Below are positions 34,225 through 44,310 of a DNA stretch of 64,000 bases, piece after piece. Below the pieces are notes generated by a model. The model made no database searches. It was given only the letters and a program-made list of their open reading frames with translations, and was not told the DNA's origin. Position 1 is the first letter of the stretch, and every line of letters begins with the position of its first letter. The stretch lies in assembly GCA_031308135.1 (NCBI GenBank), contig JAHLJT010009436.1, positions 214,123,420 to 214,187,419 on the forward strand, in the 5' to 3' direction. The translations under genes and the position numbers were made by a program. The stretch comes from Acheta domesticus (taxonomy: Eukaryota > Arthropoda > Insecta > Orthoptera > Gryllidae).

Positions 34225-34735
34225 TTGTTCGTGATTCCGGGCGCGTCAACTACAGAGGTAATTTGTCCCGTAAGGAAGGTGGCGGTGATGTTTCTCCGCT
34301 GGATGGCGAGATCCGGCGGCGAACTACCGTCGATTAGCGGCATTTCCCTCCAACCAGGTATCTCCCACCAGCAGAGCAAGCTCCCGACCAGTCTCTCGGC
34401 ATATATGGTAGCGTAGTGCATGTTAGTGTGCCTGTGTGTGTGTGTGTGTGTGTGTGTAAGGAGTGAAGATAGGTTAAGGAAGAGGAAGGAAAGATCGCGC
34501 GGGGTCCGTGGCCCGTACTGCTTCGGCATTCGCTTGGTGATGATCGGAGAAACCACGAAAAACTACCGACCAGAGCAGCGGGCCGCTAGAATTCTCCTCC
34601 AGTCAGCGACTGAATTCGGCCTAGCTGACAAGCTAGTGTCGAAAATCCAGCCACCGTCGGGATTTGAACATAGAACCTCCCGGTCAGAGGGACTACTGTG
34701 ACCTCAGTTGATGCATTGAGCCACCCCTCCCGGTA
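34225..34735 (-). mobile_element. SINE S3 copy
   Basis: Near-full S3: minus-strand head with GGTGGCTCAATGCATCAACTG and a B-box-like GTTCAAATCCC, then the body with CTAGCGGCCCGCTGCTCTGG, a (GT)n core (34433-34457) and a tail ending TTGACGCGCCCGGAATCAC. A 100+ codon frame across it is accidental. Confidence 0.85.
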
Positions 34736-34739
34736 ATCG

Positions 34740-35078
34740 TTCGGTAACACACGAGGAGGAAACTTTAAGAGATCATTTGGAGCTTTTTTGACAAAATTAT
34801 TGCTTACAAATTGCCTAAATTTTATGTAAATTACGTGAAAACTACAAATTCTCGGAAAACTGTCCATGACCGTATTTCAAGATCTGTCTTTCAACAACAG
34901 ATTTTATTATGGAAAAAGTCTTTACTTGCAATATTGTAATTGTAGGAAGAACTTGAAAATAATGTTGAACTTACGCAATTTTGAAAATATCAGGGTTTTC
35001 AACGAAAATGAGACCTGCGCCATTCTTTCAAGCGTCTTTTACACTACTCCAGGACAAAGTTTAATCCAAAAACATTAG
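34740..35078 (+). repeat. dispersed repeat R1 copy
   Basis: Directly beyond the SINE: CATGACCGTATTTCAAGATC, TTGTAGGAAGAACTTGAAAA (34940) and ATGAGACCTGCGCCATTCTTT follow R1 order. SINE S3 here again touches R1. Confidence 0.7.
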
Positions 35079-37485
35079 GGAGAGAGCTAAGGAACTAAAG
35101 GTGCTAAGAAAATTAAAGAAATAATAGATCAAGCTCTGTGATATTTTGACAACAGCAAATCTTTAACGAGTTAATTTTCCTTGTTCAGTAAATAATTCTG
35201 AGGTTTTCTATATTTCGAAGTGACGCTTTTGTAAAAAATATTAATGTTCGTCAATCTACTGTCATTCTGTTCGTAAGTCTATTAGTCTCGGATTAATCTC
35301 AAATGCTCATTGGTCCAGCTCCTCCGTAAATAAAATTCTGGCTTCTGCATAGCTGCTGAAGTCGATTAATTTTAAGAAATTAAAGTCAATTAAAAGCTTC
35401 GTCATTCAAGATCGTTTTTCTGATTTTTGTTTGTAGAATAAGATATTCAATCGAAATTCTAACTAGTCCGACACAAAGTTTTATAAATAAATTGTTTGTA
35501 TCAGATTTGTTTGGCTTTTAATACACATCAAAACAATATATACATAACCACAAATACTAGAAATTGTTATTTCGGTCCTTAATAGAAAAATTATTTATTT
35601 ATTTCACTATCGAGTCCAAAAGAGATCCAGGAATTTTAATTAGTCATCCATGCTTTTTTTAAAAACGAAACGAAATGCTATAATTAGGAACGGATGAAAT
35701 AACTGAAGAATCCAGCTATTAAAGAACTTTAACTCTTCTGAATACTTTAGATAAAGAATGAATCGGTCTCTCCGATGTGAAAATGAAGAAAAAAACGTTT
35801 AACATATTTTGCTTTGATCTTTAGAAATATCTTTATTAAAATTAACTAGTATTTAGCTTCTCAAAAATCTGTTGTTAGCAAATCTTATACGTTTATAATT
35901 ACAACGAATTAATGTTAATTTATTATTAATACATTTATTTTCACTGCAAAATACAATACTCACTGGCATCTTTGTATAAGTAGCGACATCGGAGAGAAAA
36001 TTAAACTATTTCTAATACTGGATGTCTTAATTTTGGTTTCCCTTCATAGAGGTTTTTCAGAGCAGCAAAGAATGTAGGCGCTCTTATCCTGGTTGAAACT
36101 GCGTCACATCCTGAGGAGTGTAATGTAAACTTGTATTCGTGTTGAAATAATCAGTCTGACGGGCTCTAATGCGGTCGGGAGAATTCTTCCTGGAATATCA
36201 AAGAAGGAATATTATGTAATAATTTCAATATGATCACTATATATTTCAATAGTACGCAGCGCACTTACAAAATAATGAAAATTACTGGCTGTACGGGAAA
36301 TATTCTCCATCCGAGTAGGTTTGACAAAGTGGATCTGATTCTCTTACTGTTCACTATTTAGTGCACATAAAACATCAAATGGACTGAAGTCGTGTGTTTA
36401 GAGACTTGATCAAGCTTCTCTTGAGAAAACATTTGCCTCTTTAAAGTATAAAAAACGTTAATATAACTCTTGTCCCATAAAACTTCAATGTCTCTTCTAC
36501 AAAACAACCTTTAAAACAATCCGTGCATTTTTAACCAGCTAAAATATTGACCTTTGAAAGCGGAAACAAGACTTCCGCGAATCTTCAACTCTAATAACGC
36601 TGTTCGTGAACTTATTTACTGTTATATTGTTCAGTTGTATATCGGTTTCAAATGCCAATTATAAAGGAGTAAAACATGAGTTTCAAGGACCATTCGAGAA
36701 AACCTAGTTCTGCATCGTCGCGTTGGGCAACAGACACGAGATACTGCGTCCCAACCCATTCTTCTTAATTAGTCTCGCGGTAGAGACAGGAGCGTGCGCT
36801 TGTCGCATCATCCAGTCTGGCAATTAAATACTTGATTTGCGATGAAAGTTGAAGGACGAGGAGTAATACAACGAATGGTCCGAGAAACAGTGTCTAATCA
36901 TAACAGTCTCGGACTGGTTTTATGAGAAAGAAATTACATCTCTCACACGCGACTTTCAAAAATTGACCTTCCTAATTTATGAAATTTAAAGCAATAATTG
37001 AAATGCAATTATTTTTAAATTTATTTTATTTAGAGACAGCAAAATTACGGGGAAACTGCGCAGAGGATGTAGTCACAAAGTCAATCTCAACGCAGCAGGC
37101 GTCGGTCTGCCCGGTACGGCCTGGCGTTTATGTTAGGATGAGATGATCTTCGTAATCATTTCAGAGGTGATGACATGCGTAATGAGAATGAGAATAACGC
37201 TGGAATAAAAAAAATGTAATGAGAGTCATGGAAACGGTAGCGAATGTTCCTCCGCAACAAACTTCACATGAATCTCCTGCAATTGGAACCACGGTACCAA
37301 GATACGCAAAGTAAGTGCGCTAATTGCTACAGATCGCAGCATTTCATTTTCATACTTCGAACAGAGAAAGTATGCAGGATTAAGTGGCGATGATTTGACC
37401 AAAAAATAAGTTTATGGGCCCCAGATACCAGTGTGAAGTGGTTTTTTTTCCTTTCTTTCTTCACAAAAACGACCATTTTACCTGT
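35079..37485. other. AT-rich DNA without recognisable features
   Basis: No ORF longer than 80 codons and no repeat match to other parts of the window were seen. Confidence 0.5.
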
Positions 37486-37985
37486 GAACAACACTACCGC
37501 CTGTACCGTACACCAAAATGGATGTTCCCCGATCGATTTGGGAGGAGTCGAGCCCTTCAGATTTGACATGGATTTTCCGGCTGAGGCGGTTTAGAGCAAC
37601 AACGGTTGCCACTGCAGCGTCCCGGTCCTCCAAATTCACTGTCTCACAAATTCTAGCGGCCGGCTGCTCTGATCGGTAGTTTTCCGTGGCGTGTACGATC
37701 AGCAGCAGACCAAAATGCTGGTGCACTACCATAACGGTCCACGGGTGGCGTATGATCCTCCTTTGTTTATCCCCTTCTCCTCCCTTAAACACACTTTCAG
37801 GCATTGCATTTCCGAACATGATAGGATCAATCGGCATGCTTGAGAGGTGCTCCGTTGGTGGAGATACCTGGTCGAGGGAAACACACAAACCGACAGGTAC
37901 GTCGGCGCCGAAACTCATTATCCAGCGAGGGAGGAACATCGCCCTCTATCGACATACAGCATGCACTACACTTCCGGGAGTAAAA
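37486..37985 (+). mobile_element. SINE S3 copy, opposite orientation, diverged
   Basis: CTAGCGGCCGGCTGCTCTGATCGGTAGTTTTCCGTGG (about 37655-37692) is the sense-strand form of the S3 body. It is followed by a diverged middle, GGAGATACCTGGT and TATCCAGCGAGGGAGGAACATCGCC. The head with CTGAGGCGGTTTAGAGCAAC is too decayed for a clear A or B box. Open frames of 117-153 codons across it are by-products. Confidence 0.7.
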
Positions 37986-39080
37986 CAGTGGACGACGCAT
38001 TCGAAAACACGAAATAAATCATTAAAAGAGAGCTTTTAATTCTTGAAGATGCTTTTCGCGAAGACCCACCTCAAAGACATTTTCGAAATTCTGGTTTCAA
38101 AACTTCGCTTTTAATTTCTCGGTCACAATGTCACGTAGAGAAAATTACGTAATGTTGCAACAAAAACGGGTATTTTTCTTTACAAAAAAATCGTTTTGCC
38201 CGATGACGAAAAAGTGAATAATTCTTGTTCTTACATATAGGAACTTCCCATTTGTAAATTATTTCATGTCCAGTTTTTTTAATATATAGAAGATTTTTTA
38301 TGAAAATGTTTTGTCAAAACACAAATTGATGGCAGTACCTAGAAATCCATTCAAATGGTAATTTGGCTGGGGAAGAAATTCAGAAGGCTTTTTCCGTCAT
38401 GTTTACAGGAACGCCGAGACGAATTTAAAGCTTTGTCGTCTCGTAATTCGTGGGCGTTCTCAGAAAACTGCAAAAACTCGTTTTTACAGTTTTTCGTGTA
38501 TATACTGAAACCCACGCCTTAAATAAAAATGTGTTTGATTCCAAAATACATTACGTTATATTTGCTAAGAATGTCTGGCACAAACTTTTCGTCCGATGAA
38601 CGGTTTAGGCACTAGAAAAAGTAAAATTTTAGTATTTCCCAATTTACGATTTTTTTTTTCGTTTTCGTATATATCTCGAAAAAATACTTTTAACAGAATC
38701 TATATCAAAAGTCTTAAATAAAATTCCCGGATAATTACCTCTTTTATCCACATGAAATAAGAAATTCACTTATGCCTCTTCCATGCATAGGATGAATAAT
38801 GTATAATATACAAATAATATTTACGTGAAACTTTTGCAATTTTGTTAGTACTAAAATCATAGCAACAATTTTAATTTTGGAAATAATTATAAAACAAAAT
38901 TAACAATATTATAGTGAAAATGTCAATACAGAAAAAAATCTTGTGTAGACACCTTTATTCAATCTCTAGCCTAGGGCGCCAAGCAGGAAAAATCCAAACC
39001 TGCCACACAATTTTAGACTACTTAATAAATTCTTTAAAAAACTTGTTCACAATAGGCACACACAAAAAGAGTTGTCAGAA
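37986..39080. other. AT-rich DNA without recognisable genes
   Basis: Contains CGATGAACGGTTTAGGCACTAG (about 38595), a phrase also seen in R1 (GAACGGTTTAG), so old repeat fragments are likely. No coding features. Confidence 0.4.
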
Positions 39081-39082
39081 TT

Positions 39083-39558
39083 TCACCACCACCCTCCAGT
39101 TTAGTTTTAAATCGCGAAAAACACAGTGAAATTGTAGATTGTAAATCAGATTCTGCGATTAAAAAACTGGAGGGTTGTGGCGAAATTCTGGCTTCAGTTT
39201 GGAATTCAGCGCGTCGACAACAGAGAAATATGTGTCAAATCTTCGGGTCTGACAAAAAAAAAGTGAAAAGGGTCTGAAAAAAAAAGTTTTTCGCGATTGA
39301 AAAACACCTGGAGGGTGGTGACGCAATTTTGGATTAAGATTCGGATTCAGCACGGCGGCATTCGTAGAGAAACATGTGTCAAGTCTTTGGGTCTGATAAC
39401 AACCCCCGGAAACAAAAAAAAAAAAAATACAATTTCGTTATGGTTGCTCGCTGTTTTTAAAAAATTGGAAGGTGGTGGAGCAATTGTGGCTTCAGATTCG
39501 GATTCAGCGCGTTGAAATACATAGAGAAACATGTGTCAAGTCTTTGGGTCTGACAACT
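39083..39558. repeat. ~150-160-bp tandem repeat, three copies
   Basis: Three successive copies (starting about 39166, 39308 and 39467) share CTGGAGGGTGGTG, CTTCAG.TTCGGATTCAGC, AGAGAAACATGTGTCAA and CTTTGGGTCTGA. An inverted fragment (CCACCCTCCAGT) precedes them at about 39088. Unit lengths differ mainly through A runs. Confidence 0.8.
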
Positions 39559-41324
39559 TGCTTTGTGTGTGCCTCCGTAGTTATTGATACAAGGTTTAAA
39601 ATGTATTCTTGCGTTAAACATATACGAGTGATTATTTATTCAGATACTTGCTTTGGTTCCTGAGGTCCTACAACATCTGCTGTTCAGTTATTGAGAATTT
39701 CAAATATTTTTTATAATGAAATGTTATTTAACGTCAAGCGAAAACAGACGTTGTCGAAGTGGATTTATGAAACGTTAAAAGAATATTCAGTGCCTATTTT
39801 TGTATTTAAAGAAACACGTGTGTAATAATAAAAATTAACGCAGAAAAAATCGAGCAAAATTCCAGCTTTTTTCGTCTCTAAAAAAATGTCTTGCATATTT
39901 CCCCCTCTTATCGTTTGTTGTATACCTTGATTTTAAAGAAAAGTTAATATTCAAAAATAAAAGCCATCAAACTTCCTACAAAATATGTTTTTCCGTCACA
40001 CAAATTGTTTAGGCGCTAGAGCGCATTTAAGTTTAGGCTATACTGCATTCCACCGCCATTATTCCCGGTTCCTCCGGAAATGCTGCAAATCACCCGTCCA
40101 CATCAGCAACATCTTGTGACAAAAACCGCAGACCAGCATGGTACACTTAGTTTTGAACAGAGTTTCGCTTCAATTACTATCACTATTTGATTTCATCCCT
40201 TTACAGCGCCAGCGCCGTAAGTAATCTAACGTCTTATTGCAGGTAGTGAATAAAGAAAACATATAAGCCAGGAGATGAAAACCACAATCCGTTACTTCAT
40301 CCAGGGTCCTTGACAATAATACACTCACGCGCCCGCGATTAGGTTGAGGTGACAAAATTATTACATTTTTATGTTACAAAATTAGAAAAATATATACAGT
40401 ATTTCCTTTCTGGTTAAAAAATCACATGCTTGTAATAAATGTATTTATTGAATGTTTTAAATTATTAAAAGACAATGTCATGAAATATTGTTATGTAACC
40501 AAATGTGTAAATTATATTATAATGTAAAATTGTAAAAGATTTTGATCGCTTATGACCACGTAGTTTCACAGCAATCTAAAATAGATTACATACAAAAACC
40601 TATTTGGAGAAATGTTTTCTAATGCATTTATTTTTTCTTTTATTGTTCTAGTTTGGTTTTAACTCGTCGACAAGAGGACCCAAGCGAACACTCGAGTAAC
40701 AACCAGCAAGCCCTTGACGACAGTCCGTTGTGCTCAAGGAGAATCCGTATTCTGAAAATGGCGGGGGGCCTGAACACCTCCCGCTATTTTGCCATGGCTA
40801 CTAATGCGCCAAAATACACCATCAATCTCATTACATAATAGCCACCTTCAGTACTAAACTGCTCAAAACAGCCCATTTATCAAACCAAATACACTGAAGT
40901 GTACGGTGTATTTGATCGTACCTGTTTAGTTTTCGTATCGAAACGATCAAGACTACGCCTGAACAAAACAACCGCGCGGGACCACAGAGCATGGGTTAAC
41001 TGTGCCGGCATTTTTACGACTCCAGTAAAGTCGGGCAATGTTTGTTAGTTCGCCAGACCTGTGCCAGAGACTTGAACGGGTGAAGCAAAGCAAGAATAGC
41101 CAACTTCACAAATCCAAAGAACGGTGTTCTAGTGGTACTCTCATTTACCATTCTACACATATAAAATATCATCCCACCCTACAAATAAACTCAATGCTTC
41201 AATAAAAACTAATCGTAATTTACGAATAAGGTACACGCAAATTTGATATTGAGGTGAGGAAACTCTTCCATGGACTCTTCCCCCTTTCTTGCACAATACT
41301 TACGATGAAAGTACATCCTTGTAT
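39559..41324. other. no confirmed gene; one weak exon candidate
   Basis: At 40635-40838 a pyrimidine-rich TTTTCTTTTATTGTTCTAG acceptor-like site precedes an open stretch of about 62 codons. The encoded peptide has no recognised motif. 40980-41160 is less AT-rich but unassigned. Confidence 0.25.
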
Positions 41325-41515
41325 ACTAGTAACCTCCGTCCATCACTCACGGTTACTTCCGATCCATCAATAGACACAAATGTGGTGTGATTCGACGCGT
41401 CTCGGTTTCCTGATGAACTTATAGATTTTGCGGATCCGTTCACAAAATTCTAAGAAATTTCTTTAAACAAACATTTGTGTTGTTTTTAAGTAACTAAAAC
41501 GCGTTTTGGGTGGTT
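41325..41515 (-). repeat. dispersed repeat R2 copy
   Basis: The reverse complement carries AACGCGTTTTAGTTAC, AAAGAAATTTCTTAGAATTTTGTG, GGATCCGCAAAATCTATAAG, GAGACGCGTCGAATCACACC and GTGAGTGATGGACGGAG, in the same order as 4785-5016 and 9000-9190. Confidence 0.6.
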
Positions 41516-41540
41516 TGCGGTAAAAGTTGCTTGCTCAATT

Positions 41541-42000
41541 GCTCATTCGATTCCTCTTGACAGGACAAATCGATTGGCATCAATTCTAGCCGGTTCCCTC
41601 TGGGATATTCTAGAAGAATTCTAGAAAAACGCGTGTCTTTGATAGTTTCAATGCATCTTCGAAAACATTGGCGAAACACTGAAAAACTATACTCTTTTCA
41701 GCAGTTGCATCAATCGTTACGTCTTGAGAGGTCAGTTTGATGGTCATTACACCTAATTTTGTAATAAATTACCGGGAAAAAATGTTGGACAGAGGGGTTA
41801 AGCTCCTAAACTGCGTTTTGAGGCCACCTATTTTCAAGCTACCTACGGAGGTGATCACATGAGATTACTCTCGACAAAACAAATTGACTGGCTCTATTTT
41901 TAGCCGGATCTATCTAAAATATTCTGGAAGAATTCTAGAAAAAGCGTCTTGGGAGCTTTAGGGCGCCTAAACTTCGATTAAAACATTGAGTCCGTTGACA
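41541..42000. repeat. repeated segment carrying heat-shock-element-like palindromes
   Basis: 41555-41640 and 41880-41955 share ACAAAT(C)GA(T/C)TGGC, TAGCCGG, ATATTCT(A/G)GAAGAATTCTAGAAAAA and GCGT.TT, i.e. two diverged copies about 315 bp apart. The core at 41608-41626 (TTCTAGAAGAATTCTAGAA) and 41922-41940 has inverted TTC/GAA blocks resembling heat-shock-factor sites, with one extra base between the middle blocks. Regulatory function is not shown. Confidence 0.45.
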
Positions 42001-42920
42001 TTTGATCCGCTGTGACGCTGTCATCCAATCGGGAAGTATACAAAGCTAAACACTGCGGATTATTACACAGCCTTTCCGGCTCAAAGTGAATCCTTGGAAT
42101 ATAATTCATTACACTGACGATAGATTTTCATTATATTGACAATGGTTATACCTACTAATGAAATGAAACATATTTTTTAAAATACTTTTTTCGATACTCT
42201 TCCCTACTCTTTTTCTGAGAACAGTCGAACCAACGTTGTTTTAATTTTTTAATATGAACTTTCATAGCATACAAAATAGTCAAAGAAATAATTCGTTGCC
42301 AGATGTGCCAGGCCAAGTTACTTCATACTAAATTACGTACGTTAAATCGCATCGAAAGCTCGATAAAAAGAAATAACACTAGGAAAACGAGAAAACTATA
42401 GTTTCCCAAAATGGACAGTTGTATTAGTACTGTAATCCCGTCGAGAGAAATGGACAGGGTTATTAGATTGCACTTATTAGAGGACTGCCGACAGAAGAAA
42501 GATGAGAACATGTGAAAACACACTGGGAGTAACCCAACTTTAAAGCCCCCGAGTGGTATCACAAGGCCATATTCCTGAATGCGTTTTCCTAATAATAGAT
42601 AGATGTTTTCATTCAATTTCAGTGATTTGCTGCCACCTCTTCGGGTTTGACCCGGAAAGGCTCCGGATTTTAAGTACATTCTCCAGGCTACGGGTTTACT
42701 CTATCTGCGGGTGATTTCACATTTTTTTCTACACAAGTATAGTAATTTAAGTATACTATTTCATAGAGAGCACTTAATTCCTTATCATTCCAAATTGATC
42801 TGGCTTATTTACTAAGAGTTCTTTTTTTATGGAATTTTCTGGCTGAAATGAGACCTACTTTTGATAGTTACGGTGAAATTTCGGTATCCTCGAATCATTC
42901 TCTTCATCTCGGTCTGCTCG
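42001..42920. other. no recognisable feature
   Basis: A minus-strand frame of 118 codons (42323-42679) is hydrophobic toward its end but has no recognisable family motif, and no splice or repeat evidence supports it. Confidence 0.4.
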
Positions 42921-43065
42921 GAACTTTACGCAAGTGAGGATGGGAGTGTGAGAGTGTATGTGAGCGTGTAAGTGTGCGTGAGCGTGAGGATGTGGCCATG
43001 AGCGTGTGCATGCGTGCGTATGAGTGTGTGCATAAGCGCGTATGCATGATCGCGCGTGTGTGTGT

Positions 43066-43438
43066 GAGAGCGAGTGCGCGCGAGAGCGAGTGCGCGCGAG
43101 AGCGAGTGCGCGCGAGAGCGAGTGCGCGCGAGAGCGAGTGCGCGCGAGAGCGAGTGCGCGCGAGAGCGAGTGCGCGCGAGAGCGAGTGCGCGCGAGAGCG
43201 AGTGCGCGCGAGAGCGAGTGCGCGCGAGAGCGAGTGCGCGCGAGAGCGAGTGCGCGCGAGAGCGAGTGCGCGCGAGAGCGAGTGCGCGCGAGAGCGAGTG
43301 CGCGCGAGAGCGAGTGCGCGCGAGAGCGAGTGCGCGCGAGAGCGAGTGCGCGCGAGAGCGAGTGCGCGCGAGAGCGAGTGCGCGCGAGAGCGAGTGCGCG
43401 CGAGAGCGAGTGCGCGTGAGAGCGAGTGCATATGAGAG
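43066..43438. repeat. 16-bp satellite array A
   Basis: About 22 near-perfect copies of GAGCGAGTGCGCGCGA. The last units mutate (GCGTGAGAG, GCATATGAGAG). The sequence alternates purine-rich and CG/GC blocks. Because 16 is not divisible by 3, all three frames of each strand translate to Arg/Ala/Ser/Glu repeats without stops. Confidence 0.98.
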
Positions 43439-43819
43439 CGTGTGTCAGAGAGGGAACGTTCGTGTGTGAGAACGTGCGAGACCTATGTGAGCGTGTGGGT
43501 AAGCACGCACGTGTGTACGAACGCGTTTCTGTGACGTGTGAGTGCGTTTGTGTGAACGTACGCGGAGCGAGTTTGAGTGCTTGAGTGCGTGAACGCGCGC
43601 GCGTGAGAGCGTGCGAGTGAGCGCGGATGTGTGCGTGACCGCGGATGTGCGCGTGTGAGCGCGGATGTGCGCGGGTGGAGGGGTGAGCGAGGGGGGTTAG
43701 CGAGGGGGGTGAAAGAGGGGGGTGAGCGATGGGGATGAGCGAGCGATGGGGGGTTAGCGAGGGGGGTGAGCGAGCGATGGGGGGTGAGCGAGGGGGGACT
43801 GTGTGAGCGATGGGGGGTG
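43439..43819. repeat. degenerate GTGAGCG-rich junction between satellites
   Basis: Irregular GTGAGCG, GCGGATGTG and GAGCGAGGGGGGT words, including several GGGGGG runs at 43685-43805. It looks like decayed members of both neighbouring arrays. Confidence 0.8.
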
Positions 43820-44310
43820 AGCAATAGTGAGTGTGAGCGAGGGTGAGTGTGGGCGAGGGCGAGTGTGAGTGTGGGCGAGGGTGAGTGTGGGCGAGGGCGA
43901 GTGTGAGTGTGGGCGAGGGTGAGTGTGAGCGTGGGCGAGGGTGAGTGTGAGCGAGGGTGAGTGTGAGGGAGGGTGAGTGTGAGGGAGGGTGAGTGTGAGG
44001 GAGGGTGAGTGTGAGGGAGGGTGAGTGTGAGGGAGGGTGAGTGTGAGGGAGGGTGAGTGTGAGGGAGGGTGAGTGTGAGGGAGGGTGAGTGTGAGGGAGG
44101 GTGAGTGTGAGGGAGGGTGAGTGTGAGGGAGGGTGAGTGTGAGGGAGGGTGAGTGTGAGGGAGGGTGAGTGTGAGGGAGGGTGAGTGTGAGGGAGAGTGA
44201 GTGTGAGGGAGGGTGAGTGTGAGCGAGGGTGAGTGTGAGCGAGGGTGAGTGTGAGCGAGGGTGAGTGTGAGCGAGGATGAGTGTGAGCGAGGATGAGTGT
44301 GGGTGGCAAA
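43820..44310. repeat. 16-bp satellite array B
   Basis: Edges made of GAGCGAGGGTGAGTGT and GGGCGAGGGTGAGTGT variants, with a homogeneous core (about 43970-44220) of GAGGGAGGGTGAGTGT, roughly 15 copies. Same 16-bp period as array A. The plus strand is almost pure G/A/T with paired GGG runs per unit, so G-quadruplex or triplex formation is plausible. The 499-codon minus-strand frame across both arrays is composed of the repeats. Confidence 0.98.

Noticed and set aside
37478..38039. 153- and 117-codon frames on opposite strands
   Set aside because: They overlap a diverged S3 SINE copy and lack any domain.
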